Shown here: one piece after another, positions 1-7,405 of the stretch
Numbering within the stretch: the stretch's first letter is position 1
Layout: the number at the start of each line of letters is the position of its first letter
Assembly (NCBI GenBank): GCA_964440605.1
Contig: CAYTSW010000044.1
Location: forward strand, 1 to 19,456
From: CAYTSW01 sp964440605
Lineage (GTDB): Bacteria; Planctomycetota; Phycisphaerae; Phycisphaerales; UBA1924
Direction of reading: 5' to 3'
Length of the DNA stretch: 19,456 nt
The notes under the pieces: model-generated
What the model saw: the letters and a program-made list of their open reading frames with translations, nothing else
Told to the model about the DNA's origin: nothing
Database searches by the model: none
Translations under genes and position numbers: made by a program

Positions 1-35
1 CTCCTGGGCGAAACAAGCCGGCAAGTAATGCCTCT

Positions 36-60
36 GGTGCCACCGGTCTCCGACCGGTGC
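36..60. repeat. REP-like short hairpin (GGTGCCAC family)
   Basis: A perfect 8-bp stem, CACCGGTC (41-48) and GACCGGTG (52-59), closes on a TCC loop. The flanks GGTGCCAC before and GTGCTTTCC after match the flanks of the first hairpin of the double element at 16164-16272 (GGTGCCAC and GTGCTTCC), although the stem sequences differ. Shared flanks with variable but self-complementary stems are typical of REP-type dispersed elements. Family membership is inferred from this window only. Confidence 0.55.
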
Positions 61-79
61 TTTCCCCCACCCCCCCCTG

Positions 80-116
80 TCTTTGGTGGGACGAGCTTCC
101 AGACCGCCTTCTCCCA
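80..116. repeat. REP-like short hairpin (GGTGGGACGNGCTTCC family), decayed copy
   Basis: This segment closely matches 17325-17359: both read GGTGGGACG, then GCTTCCAG, then TTCTCCC. The copy at 17325 has a perfect 8-bp stem, whereas here both arms carry substitutions, so this copy looks decayed. It is separated from the hairpin at 36-60 by a pyrimidine-rich spacer (61-79), so two different REP-like units sit side by side upstream of the sulfotransferase. Confidence 0.5.
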
Positions 117-159
117 GGATCTTCCCACAGTCAGGGCCGACTCAGCCGATACCCCCTTC

Positions 160-936
160 ATGCGCATCGTCTGGCTCGCGTCGTACCCCAAGTCCGGCAA
201 CACGTGGCTGCGCCACCTCCTCCACGAATACCTCGTGGGGCCGGTCACCAGCAGCGCTTCGCTCGACCGCCAGATCCCCGACCTCCACCGCTACCCCGGC
301 CTCGACGCCGATGCGCCCGTCGACCGCTTCGTGAAGACCCACTTTAGGTGGTCGCCCGAGCATCCCTACGCCGCGCACACCATCGCCGCGATTCACGTTG
401 TGCGCCACCCGAAGGATGTCCTGCTCTCCACGCTCGACTACTTCACGCTCTACAACGGCGACGACGCGCCCGCCATCGATCCCAAGGACTACATCCGACA
501 ATGGATCGACCACGCCGGCGACCCGACGTGGCTCGACAAGGGCTTCGGCACGCCGCTCGAACACGCCACGAGCTGGCAACGCGGCGCGCAGTGCCTCACC
601 ATCCGCTACGAGGATCTCAAGGCCGACACCGCCCGTACGCTCGCCCGCGTGCTGGTCGCCCTCGGTCAGAACATCGACGAAGCCCGCGTCGACCGCGCCA
701 TTGCCCGCAGCGCTCTGGGCGCGTTGCAGTCGCTCGAACGCACCGAAAAAGCCGCCAGCGGTTCCGCCCACCCCGGCACGGCCGACCAGTTCGAGCGCGG
801 GCAACGCTTCTTCAACCAGGCCCGCACCACCGCCAGCCTCGCCCACATCGACCGTGACCTCGACGCCGCCTTCGACGAAGCCTTCGCGCCACTGCTCCAG
901 CACCTCGGCTACCGCACCGCCACCGCCGCAGCGTGA
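160..936 (+). CDS. Sulfotransferase domain protein
   Basis: Predicted cytosolic PAPS-dependent sulfotransferase of 258 aa that would move a sulfuryl group from PAPS to an acceptor; the acceptor cannot be told. The 5'-phosphosulfate-binding loop YPKSGNTW lies at residues 9-16, right after the first beta strand. The 3'-phosphate-binding segment VRHPKDVLLS is at about 81-90, followed by the family-typical RYEDL near 149-153. The length fits Sulfotransfer_1-type enzymes. The frame is open upstream to position 28, but those codons run through the two REP-like hairpins, so the ATG at 160, directly before the PAPS loop, is the better start. No clear Shine-Dalgarno is visible. The gene stands alone; the next gene is 286 bp downstream, beyond a long-hairpin repeat. 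The family is well supported, the substrate unknown. Confidence 0.87.
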   Translation: MRIVWLASYPKSGNTWLRHLLHEYLVGPVTSSASLDRQIPDLHRYPGLDADAPVDRFVKTHFRWSPEHPYAAHTIAAIHVVRHPKDVLLSTLDYFTLYNGDDAPAIDPKDYIRQWIDHAGDPTWLDKGFGTPLEHATSWQRGAQCLTIRYEDLKADTARTLARVLVALGQNIDEARVDRAIARSALGALQSLERTEKAASGSAHPGTADQFERGQRFFNQARTTASLAHIDRDLDAAFDEAFAPLLQHLGYRTATAAA

Positions 937-976
937 CGAAACATCTCAGCGCCCGAATGCCCCGGTACAACTCGGC

Positions 977-1066
977 GGGTGCCCGGCTACTGCGCAGCAG
1001 AAGCCGGACCCAGCCGTCCGCATACACGACCAACGCCGGGTTCGGCTGCGCCGTACCCGGGCACTC
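977..1066. repeat. Long-hairpin repeat element, copy A
   Basis: A 90-bp element with 31-nt arms at 977-1007 and 1036-1066 that are reverse complements at 26 of 31 positions, around a 28-nt loop. It begins 41 bp after the sulfotransferase stop codon. Closely related copies lie at 2356-2444 and 4706-4794. The right arm matches copy B at 30 of 31 bases. The long stem suggests an RNA structure at the 3' end of the transcript, possibly a terminator or stabiliser, but no T-tract follows. Confidence 0.75.
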
Positions 1067-1104
1067 TCGGAGGTCGTTCGCGCGTCCCTCTGCCCTTGTC
1101 TTAT

Positions 1105-1144
1105 GTGCCTCCGTGCCTCGGTGCCTTCGTGCCTCGGTGCCTCC
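1105..1144. repeat. Five tandem 8-bp units (GTGCCTYN)
   Basis: Five head-to-tail octamers run through this stretch: GTGCCTCC, GTGCCTCG, GTGCCTTC, GTGCCTCG and GTGCCTCC. They lie in the gene-free interval 937-1222 between the sulfotransferase and the DUF481 gene. On the minus strand the unit translates to the low-complexity TEARRHRGTEA-type peptide often seen in spurious gene calls. I see no gene here. Function unknown. Confidence 0.65.
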
Positions 1145-1222
1145 CCGAAGACTTTTCACCCCAACGCCCGCGCCACGCCGATCCCACGTCAACGGGCGCA
1201 CGGAGGCGCCCCTGGCTGTCCC

Positions 1223-2317
1223 ATGCGCTGCGCCGTCACGATGACCCTCTGTGCCCTGCTCTGCCTCGCCCTCGCCCCCGCTGCGCACGCCGCTAACACT
1301 TCGCAGTCGGCTCCCGGCGTCGACGAGTCCGACCGCATCGCCCTGAACGACCCGCGCATCATCGGTGTCTTCGCCGCCGTCACCCTCGACAACGACGACA
1401 CCATTCGGGGGACCATCATCCGCGTGCACGACGGCGTGCTGGTGCTGCGTCACGAGGTGCTGGGCGACATCGAGATTTCGACGACGCGGCTGATCGGCGT
1501 CCGTCGCGCCGGCCCGCAGCCGCGACCACGAGAGTTGCCCGCGCCCGATCCGGACGCTGAGCCGCCGACGCCCATCAAGCCCGAGATCGTGCTGCCCGAG
1601 CCGACTGAGCCGGAGGTCGTCGAGAAACCTCAGGTCCCCGAGGAGGCGGCGAAGGACGAGTCGGAGGCCGAGTGGTCGTCGCGCGTCGAGCTCGGGCTCA
1701 GCGGTTCGCAGGGCAACGCCGAGCGCATGAGTGTCAACGCCGCCTTCCGCACCACCCGGCGAACCGAGGGCACGCGCTTCTCCTTCGATACCAGCTATCT
1801 GCTCAACACCACCCGAGGCGATCGCACCGCCAACCGCCTCACCCTCAACGCCCGCAACGACTGGAACTTCCCCGACTCCAAGTGGACCCTCTTCCTCCAG
1901 GGCGGCGCCGAGTTCGACGAGTTCCGCGACTTCGACGTCCGCACCAGCGCCGGCGCCGGCTTCAGCTACCGCTTCCTTGACAACGACCGCACCTCGCTGA
2001 ACGCGCGCATCGGCGCGGGTTTCAGCAGAGACATCGGAGGCACGGAGACCGAGGCCGTCCCCGAACTCATCACCGGCGCCGAACTCCGCCACGAGCTCAC
2101 CGACCGTCAGACCCTCGCCGCCAGCGCCGAGGTGTTCCCCGATCTCGAAGAGCTCGGCGAGATCCGCTCCATCCTGCGGGCCCGCTGGGAGTTCCGCCTC
2201 GACGACAAGAACGACCTGGCCCTCTCGCTCGGGCTCGAGCAGCGCTTCGACAGCCAAGCCGACGACGACCAACGGACCGACATCGACTACTTCGCGCGTT
2301 TGGTGTTCGGGTTCTGA
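1223..2317 (+). CDS. DUF481 family outer-membrane beta-barrel protein
   Basis: Predicted 364-aa outer-membrane protein of the DUF481 (YdiY-like, 'salt-induced') family. A signal peptide ends at about residue 23 (AHA before AN). Residues 43-95 look like a small beta-rich SH3/LSm-like domain (LDNDDTIRGTIIRVHDGVLV). A Pro/Glu-rich linker follows at about 98-150. From about 151 on, alternating aromatic and polar strands (VELGLSGSQGNAE, FSFDTSYLL, GAGFSYRF) form the barrel, and the chain ends in Phe, the usual signal for BAM-dependent assembly. The frame is open far upstream to 398, but that part overlaps the sulfotransferase and a repeat. The ATG at 1223 starts the signal peptide; 1241 is a possible alternative. 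No obvious Shine-Dalgarno. It converges on mrp, with a long-hairpin repeat between them. Transport role unknown. Confidence 0.85.
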   Translation: MRCAVTMTLCALLCLALAPAAHAANTSQSAPGVDESDRIALNDPRIIGVFAAVTLDNDDTIRGTIIRVHDGVLVLRHEVLGDIEISTTRLIGVRRAGPQPRPRELPAPDPDAEPPTPIKPEIVLPEPTEPEVVEKPQVPEEAAKDESEAEWSSRVELGLSGSQGNAERMSVNAAFRTTRRTEGTRFSFDTSYLLNTTRGDRTANRLTLNARNDWNFPDSKWTLFLQGGAEFDEFRDFDVRTSAGAGFSYRFLDNDRTSLNARIGAGFSRDIGGTETEAVPELITGAELRHELTDRQTLAASAEVFPDLEELGEIRSILRARWEFRLDDKNDLALSLGLEQRFDSQADDDQRTDIDYFARLVFGF

Positions 2318-2355
2318 GGCGGAAGCTTTGGGCGCCGGCCATCGCACGCTCCGGC

Positions 2356-2444
2356 GCGCGCCCGGCTCCAGCGCAGCAGAAGCCGGACTTCGAATCCGCC
2401 GGCGCGACCAACGCCGGGTTCGGCTGCGCCGTACCCGGGCACCC
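2356..2444. repeat. Long-hairpin repeat element, copy B
   Basis: An 89-bp copy of the element at 977-1066. The arms at 2356-2386 and 2414-2444 pair at 24 of 31 positions around a 27-nt loop. It starts 39 bp after the stop of the DUF481 gene and ends 21 bp before the stop of the convergent mrp gene. It therefore fills the convergent intergenic space, where a bidirectional terminator would be expected. Confidence 0.75.
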
Positions 2445-2465
2445 CAAAGGCGACGGGCGCGCTCG

Positions 2466-3653
2466 TCATGAGACCGAAAGCGAAGGCGTCGCCCCGCCGC
2501 GCCGCAGGCCAGCCATGGCGGCTTCGTTGACGACGTTCTGCGCGAAACGCTCCAGCGCCGATCGCAACTCGGCGTTGTCGTCCTCGAAGTTCGCGCTCGG
2601 GTTGCCGGCGTCCGAGTTTGCACGCAGGGCCATGGTGATCGGGATCGCGCCGAGATAGGGCAGGCCCATCCGCTGGGCCATCATTTCGGCGCCGCCGCGG
2701 CCGAAGATGTCGTACTCCTTGCCGTCGTCGCCGATGAAGAAGCTCATGTTCTCGACCACGCCCAGCACGTCAACGTTGAGCTGCTGGAACATCCGGGCCG
2801 CGCGCACCGCGTCGTCCTGCGCGACCTTCTGCGGCGTGCAGACGATCACCGCGCCCGTCAGGCTGAGCATCTGACTCATGCTCAGCGGCACGTCGCCGGT
2901 GCCCGGCGGGAGGTCGATGATCAAGTAGTCCAGCTCGCCCCAGCTCGTCTGCTCGACGAGCTGCTTGAACGCGCCGTGGGCCATCGGGCCGCGCCAGATC
3001 AACGGTTTTTCGGAGTCCACCAGCTTGCCGATGGTCATCGCCTTGATGCCGTGCACCGCGAAGGTCTGAAGCATATTCTCGTGCAGCGTGACGTCGAGCT
3101 TGTCGAGCCCGAGGAGGGTCGGTGCGGACGGGCCGTAGATGTCGCCGTCCATGAGTCCGACGCCGTGGCCCTGCCGGGCCAGCGCCAGGGCGAGGTTGAC
3201 CGAGACGGTGCTCTTGCCCACGCCGCCCTTGCCCGCGCCGACCGCGATGATGTGCTTGACGCCCGGGATGCCCGAGCCGCCGGAGGCCGTTCCTTCCTTG
3301 ATGGTGGGCGAGCTCGACGCCTGCTTGAGCGGGATGTCCTCGCGCTGCTTCACCGTTGGGCGCTCGTCCGAGGACGACGCGCCAGCTTCGACGCCGCCGG
3401 GTGCCGGTTCCACCCACGCCACGTTGAGGTCCTTGAGCTCCTCGCCCTCGGCCGCCGCTCGTCGGCGGAGCAGCGTCTCCACGCCCGCGCGCAGGTGCTC
3501 GGCGGCCTGCTCATTCTCGGGCCGCTCCAAGGTCACGCGTACGTACCCGTCACAGGCCGACACCTTCTTGACGACCCCCGCGCTCACCACGTCGACATCG
3601 CCTTCGCCCAGGCCGCGCAGCGCGTCGATCACCTCGTCTTTGCCCAATGCCAT
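2466..3653 (-). CDS. mrp: Mrp/ApbC-type P-loop ATPase, iron-sulfur carrier family
   Basis: A 395-aa member of the Mrp/NBP35/ApbC family, cytosolic ATPases that bind and transfer Fe-S clusters. Residues 1 to about 82 form the MIP18/DUF59 (FeS_assembly_P) domain. After a Ser/Pro-rich linker, the deviant Walker A motif GKGGVGKST is at 141-149, with MDGDIYGPSAP at 168-178, WRGPMAHGAFKQL at 220-232 and IIDLPPGTGD at 245-254. The usual CxxC after ENMS, which holds the bridging cluster in ApbC and Mrp, is absent: residues 301-318 read ENMSFFIGDDGKEYDIFG. The only cysteines are near 34 and 272. CxxC-less Mrp proteins are known in other phyla, so activity may persist by another route. The ATG at 3653 has a GGGAG Shine-Dalgarno 9 nt upstream; the open frame further 5' adds nothing conserved. 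Divergent from the Spy-like gene. Confidence 0.92.
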   Translation of the reverse strand: MALGKDEVIDALRGLGEGDVDVVSAGVVKKVSACDGYVRVTLERPENEQAAEHLRAGVETLLRRRAAAEGEELKDLNVAWVEPAPGGVEAGASSSDERPTVKQREDIPLKQASSSPTIKEGTASGGSGIPGVKHIIAVGAGKGGVGKSTVSVNLALALARQGHGVGLMDGDIYGPSAPTLLGLDKLDVTLHENMLQTFAVHGIKAMTIGKLVDSEKPLIWRGPMAHGAFKQLVEQTSWGELDYLIIDLPPGTGDVPLSMSQMLSLTGAVIVCTPQKVAQDDAVRAARMFQQLNVDVLGVVENMSFFIGDDGKEYDIFGRGGAEMMAQRMGLPYLGAIPITMALRANSDAGNPSANFEDDNAELRSALERFAQNVVNEAAMAGLRRGGATPSLSVS

Positions 3654-3686
3654 ACCAAACGTCTCCCGATCAATCGCTGCACAACG

Positions 3687-3716
3687 CGAGGGCCTCGTCG
3701 CGAAAACGGGCCCTCG
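3687..3716. promoter_or_regulatory. Inverted repeat in the mrp/Spy-like divergent promoter region
   Basis: An 8-bp perfect inverted repeat, CGAGGGCC (3687-3694) and GGCCCTCG (3709-3716), with a 14-nt spacer. It lies in the 170-bp interval between the divergent starts of mrp (3653) and the Spy-like gene (3824). It could be an operator or an mRNA leader hairpin for mrp. I could not place a convincing -10/-35 pair around it. In DNA this rich in GC such a repeat may be chance. Confidence 0.25.
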
Positions 3717-3823
3717 GAGCAGCCCGTCCAGCCGCTCATCCGATCCTACGCAATGACCGCCCGCCGCTACCGTTGTGCTCGGGCCGAATCCTCTCGACCG
3801 CGTACCCGTTGGAGTCATCCGCC

Positions 3824-4605
3824 ATGAACCGCTCCCACCGTCGTTCCGTTCTGTTGGCCGCAGCCTTCGTGTTGCTGATGCCGCTCGCGTTGATCGCCTC
3901 CGATGATGCGCCGTCGCCGCGAGCGGATGAGGCCGACGCGCTGCGCGGCCCGAGTGTCGAGAACGTCGACGTGCCGGGCAGCCCGTCGACGTTCGGCGAG
4001 ATGTCGGGCCGTCAGGCGCGGATGATGGCCGATCGCCCGGTTCCGCACCGCGTCTTCCGCGAGGCCGTCGAGTCGCTCACGAGCGAAGAGGCGGCGCCCG
4101 AGCTGCGTCTGACCCGCGAGCAGCAGGAAGCGCTGCAAGGCCTCGAGCGCGAAGCACGCGAGGCCCGGCGTGCGTACCTGCGCGAGCACGGGCCGAAGCT
4201 CCGCGAACTGCGCAGCCAGCTCGAGTCGCTCCGTCGCGGCGAGCAGCCCGAAGACGTGCAAGCCCTGCAGCAGCAGATCAGCGAAATCATGCGCGGCGCC
4301 CCGCAGATGCAGGCCGTCCACGCCAAGGCTTGGGGCGTTCTGACCGAGGAGCAGCGAGCGCACGTCGAACTCGAGATCGAGCAGCAGATGCAGTCGCTCG
4401 CCGAGGGCCGCGCCCGCGAGATGGGCATCGGCATCGAACGCGCTGGCGGCGACATCACGCCGGACTGGGCGACGCTCCAGGCCCGCTACGAGAAGCTCCC
4501 CGAGGCGCAGCAGCGCCTCGTCCGCCGCCACTTCGCCCGACTGCTCGATCGTGCGGAGCAGACCGCCGAACGCGCCGAGCCCCCGAGCATGCGCGACCGT
4601 CCCGC
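3824..4605 (+). CDS. Spy/CpxP-like (LTxxQ) periplasmic protein, 3' end lost in assembly gap
   Basis: A partial protein; the first 260 codons are visible before the run of N. An N-terminal signal peptide (basic MNRSHRRS, hydrophobic stretch to about residue 25) is followed by a mature chain rich in charged, helical segments. Two LTxxQ signatures, LTREQ (96-100) and LTEEQ (173-177), are spaced as in Spy/CpxP-type refolding chaperones and heavy-metal-resistance sensors. Residues 96-260 look largely coiled-coil (EREAREARRAYLREHG). A GGAG Shine-Dalgarno lies 9 nt before the ATG at 3824. The stop codon must lie in the gap, because the sequence after it (from 4706) is a repeat element. A chaperone or sensor role is inferred from the motif only. 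Confidence 0.7.
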
Positions 4606-4705
4606 NNNNNNNNNNNNNNNNNNNNNNNNNNNNNNNNNNNNNNNNNNNNNNNNNNNNNNNNNNNNNNNNNNNNNNNNNNNNNNNNNNNNNNNNNNNNNNN
4701 NNNNN
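4606..4705. other. Assembly gap (100 N)
   Basis: Exactly 100 undetermined bases, the conventional length for a gap of unknown size. It removes the 3' end of the Spy-like gene. A long-hairpin repeat copy begins at the first base after the gap, so repeat-induced assembly failure is the likely cause. Confidence 0.98.
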
Positions 4706-4794
4706 GGGTGCCCGGCTCCTGCGCAGCAGAAGCCGGACTCAGCGTCCGCAAGCACGATCAAAACCGGGTTTGGCTACACCGAACCCCGACACCC
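4706..4794. repeat. Long-hairpin repeat element, copy C (diverged)
   Basis: Third copy of the ~90-bp element. The left arm (4706-4736) is nearly identical to copy A, while the right arm (4764-4794) has drifted, so the arms now match at only about 21 of 31 positions. It lies directly after the N run and 36 bp before the stop of the convergent TatD gene, again between the 3' ends of two genes. Confidence 0.7.
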
Positions 4795-4830
4795 CAGACG
4801 CTTGCGACCCGGTCACCGCGTGCAACGCGT

Positions 4831-5634
4831 TCAGCCTCCGTCGTTCACCGCCTTCACCCCGAAAAAGCGCTCCGCGTTGGCGTCCAGCACGCGCTCCATC
4901 TCCGCGGCGTCCAGTTCCTTGAGTTCCGCCAGGGCCGCGGCGGTGTGGACGACGTACTTCGGCTCATTCGGCCGCTTGCCGCGATGCGGGGCCGGCGTCA
5001 GGAAGGGCGCATCGGTCTCCACCATTACTCGATCCATCGGCACGAGCTTCGCCGCGTCGCGCACCTCCTGAGCGTTCGGGTACGTCAGGACGCCCGTGAA
5101 ACTCACCCACGCCCCAAAGTCGAGCACCAGTTCCATCTCGCGCGGCCCGGCGGTGAAGCAGTGGAACACGAAACGCTCACCCGGCATGCCCGACTCCCGG
5201 AGCACGGGTATCAACTCATCGAACGCCTCGCGGCAGTGAAGCACGATCGGCTTGTCGATCCCGGAGCGTGCGATCGTCTGCAACTGCTCATCCAGCACAC
5301 GCCGCTGCTCGGCGAACGCCGGCTTGTCGTAGTACCCGTCGAGGCCGAGTTCGCCCCACGCGACGCACTCGTCGGCCCCCGCGACACGCACCAGCGCGTC
5401 CCAGTCGTGCGTGCTCGCGCCCGGCGGCGTCTGGTCGGCGTAGAGCGGGTGCACACCGGCGGTGCAGAAGACGTCGCGGAACTGCCGCGCGACCGCCAGC
5501 GACGCCTCGGCATCCGCCGGCGTGGTGCTGACCGTAATGATGCGCGAGACCCCCGCCGTCGCAGCATCGGTGAGCACCTCGCCTATGCGTCCCTCGAAGT
5601 CGTCGAACGTCAGGTGGCAATGCGTGTCGATCAT
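4831..5634 (-). CDS. TatD family metal-dependent hydrolase (DNase)
   Basis: A 267-aa TatD/YcfH-family TIM-barrel hydrolase with full family length. Metal and catalytic residues are all present: HCH at 5-7, the Glu of GELGLD at 95, His of VLHCREAF at 133, His of FHCF at 158 and Asp of ETDAPFLTP at 208, followed by the typical PHRGKRPNEP. Members are cytosolic 3'-5' exonucleases or deoxyribonucleases. The ATG at 5634 begins the conserved MIDTHCHL. The frame stays open for 21 codons upstream, but those are translated from a REP-like hairpin (5671-5697) and should not be included. Paralogue assignment (TatD, YcfH or YjjV) is not attempted. It lies downstream of the AsmA-like gene on the same strand. 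Confidence 0.93.
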   Translation of the reverse strand: MIDTHCHLTFDDFEGRIGEVLTDAATAGVSRIITVSTTPADAEASLAVARQFRDVFCTAGVHPLYADQTPPGASTHDWDALVRVAGADECVAWGELGLDGYYDKPAFAEQRRVLDEQLQTIARSGIDKPIVLHCREAFDELIPVLRESGMPGERFVFHCFTAGPREMELVLDFGAWVSFTGVLTYPNAQEVRDAAKLVPMDRVMVETDAPFLTPAPHRGKRPNEPKYVVHTAAALAELKELDAAEMERVLDANAERFFGVKAVNDGG

Positions 5635-5670
5635 GAGACACGGTAGGGGGGCGGCGGCTTGGCTTCGTGC

Positions 5671-5697
5671 GCACGGGCGGGACGCCCGTGCCACCAA
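5671..5697. repeat. REP-like short hairpin between tatD-like and asmA-like genes
   Basis: A perfect 8-bp stem, GCACGGGC (5671-5678) and GCCCGTGC (5684-5691), with a 5-nt loop. Read on the minus strand it starts GGTGGCACGGGC. It separates the AsmA-like stop (5710) from the TatD start (5634). It resembles the other short hairpins at 36-60 and 16164-16272 in its GGTGNCAC edge. Confidence 0.55.
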
Positions 5698-5709
5698 CGT
5701 TCGGTCGTA

Positions 5710-7296
5710 TCAGCCGCCGATGCCCAGCGGGCGCACCTTGATCTTCGGCTCGCCCACCGTGCCCTCGATGTCGTACTTCACGAGGCCATCCGTGACGGCG
5801 CCCGCGACGTCGCCCACGAGCCGCCCGACATCGCCCAGACGGCCCAACTCTTCCTGGAGCTTTTCGACAGGCCCGGCGTTGACGAGCAGGTCCAGCGCGC
5901 CGTCGTAGAAGATCGTCCCCTGCTTGCTGCGCACCACCGCCACCTGCGTCGCGATCGTCATGTCCTCGATCTCGACACCCTCCCCGGTCAGGTCAAACGT
6001 CACATCCGCCTTGTCCTTGTTCGTCGTCGTACCGGTGACCCGCGCGACCACGTCCATCACGTCCAGAAGGTCCGACAGCACCGGGATGGAGACCAGCCGT
6101 CCCTCGCGCATCGTCAGTGTCCCGCTCCCCTCGATCGACGCAGGGATGTCCTGGGCTTCGAGCGTCAGTGAGCCCTCGCTCGAGAGCGTCCCCGCCATGC
6201 GGGCGTCCTCGGCGTCGGGCTCCTTGCGCAGCAGTTTCTGAATCTTCATGCTCCGCACGCTCCACGTCGCCCGCGCCGGCCACCCGGGCGCGCTCATGTC
6301 AACGCTGACGTCGGTCAGCCGCACCAGACCCTCGATGGCGCTGATCGTGTTCGTCGGCATCGTCAGGCGCCTGTTCGCCAGCGTCCCCGCGAAGGAGAGG
6401 CCCGAGACGGGGTAGCGGTACTCTCCCACCGAGACGTTCCCGTCGGTGAGCTGGAAGGTCGCCTCGAGCTCGGAGGAAAGCGGGTCGCGGAGCTGCGCGC
6501 TGCCGTTGAGGTCCGCCGCCAGCTCGCCGCGCACTTCGTACTGATCGATCAGCGACTGCAACTGCGGCGGCAGGGCGGAGCGCGCCTCGCTCGAGCTCAG
6601 ATCGGCGTTCACCGAGACGTCGAGACTCGGCATCCGCATGGTGTCGATGTTCAACTCGCCCGCAACCGTCGTGCTGAAAATTGGTGCGCGGTCGAACTCC
6701 ACATCGAGTTCGTAGAGCCCCGCTTCGGTCGGGTTCAGGTCCACGTTCAGGTCGATGCCCGAGATCCGCATCGGCTGCGAGCCGTCGCCGGCGTCGTACT
6801 CGATCGAGCCGCCGGTGAAGTCGATGCGCCGGATCTCCAGCACGTTGCTCAGCCTCACCTCTTCATCGACGCGCTCCTGATTCTCGATGTTGCCCGCCTT
6901 GACGAACGGCACGAGGCCCTTGAAGGCGACGCCCCCGTCCTCGCCCTCGGTCTGGAGCAGCCGGACCGTGTAGTCGCGCAGCTCCAGCGCTTCGATGGTG
7001 ATGGGCCCGCCGCCGAAAACCGGCACGCTGACGAGCTCGACGACGAACGCGCCCGCGCGCACCACTTCTGTGCCGTCATCCGAGGTGAGGGTGACGTCCT
7101 TGAGCGTGATCGTTCGGGAGCCGTCCCAGTCGAAAGAGTCGAAGTCGATCGTGGGTTCGATGTAGGTCTCGACGACGCGCACCACCTTGCGAACGACCCA
7201 GTCGTCGGCCCCACCGATGCCGCGCGAGAACACCACGTAGCCAACGCCCGCCGCCGCGAGCACGAGCACCAGCACAACAACAAGGACTTTCTTCAC
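5710..7296 (-). CDS. AsmA-like envelope protein
   Basis: A 528-aa protein with one N-terminal membrane anchor (KKVLVVVLVLVLAAAGVGYVVF) and a long beta-rich periplasmic region. Repeated strand patterns include a GGPITIEALELRDYTVRL segment (about 96-113) and, near the C-terminus, a segment reading GTLTMREGRL. Together with the late FYDGALDLLVNAGP and KYDIEGTVGEPKIKVRPL these match the AsmA_2/AsmA-like C-terminal region. Relatives form bridge-like proteins linked to lipid transport and outer-membrane homeostasis. The start codon is GTG at 7296, well supported by a GAGGAG Shine-Dalgarno at 7304-7309, 7 nt upstream. It heads a minus-strand pair with the TatD gene. The family call is fairly secure, the specific function unknown. 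Confidence 0.75.
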   Translation of the reverse strand: MKKVLVVVLVLVLAAAGVGYVVFSRGIGGADDWVVRKVVRVVETYIEPTIDFDSFDWDGSRTITLKDVTLTSDDGTEVVRAGAFVVELVSVPVFGGGPITIEALELRDYTVRLLQTEGEDGGVAFKGLVPFVKAGNIENQERVDEEVRLSNVLEIRRIDFTGGSIEYDAGDGSQPMRISGIDLNVDLNPTEAGLYELDVEFDRAPIFSTTVAGELNIDTMRMPSLDVSVNADLSSSEARSALPPQLQSLIDQYEVRGELAADLNGSAQLRDPLSSELEATFQLTDGNVSVGEYRYPVSGLSFAGTLANRRLTMPTNTISAIEGLVRLTDVSVDMSAPGWPARATWSVRSMKIQKLLRKEPDAEDARMAGTLSSEGSLTLEAQDIPASIEGSGTLTMREGRLVSIPVLSDLLDVMDVVARVTGTTTNKDKADVTFDLTGEGVEIEDMTIATQVAVVRSKQGTIFYDGALDLLVNAGPVEKLQEELGRLGDVGRLVGDVAGAVTDGLVKYDIEGTVGEPKIKVRPLGIGG

Positions 7297-7405
7297 GGTT
7301 CGACTCCTCGCATGGGGAAACCTGAGCGTGCGAAAGCCTACCGCGTTGCGGCGCCCACAGGCGCGCCGAACCGTGTCACCGACGCGTACGCCCCCCAGAA
7401 GGCGG

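Noticed and set aside
28..159. N-terminal extension of the sulfotransferase reading frame
   Set aside because: It translates two REP-like hairpins and a C-tract; the PAPS loop starts right after the ATG at 160.
812..2623. Long minus-strand reading frame of about 600 codons
   Set aside because: It is antisense to the DUF481 gene, crosses repeat elements and a convergent gene end, and has a low-complexity Glu/Ala/Gly-rich product.
5635..5697. 21-codon N-terminal extension of the TatD protein (starts MVARASRPC)
   Set aside because: It comes from a REP-like palindrome; the conserved protein starts at MIDTHCHL.
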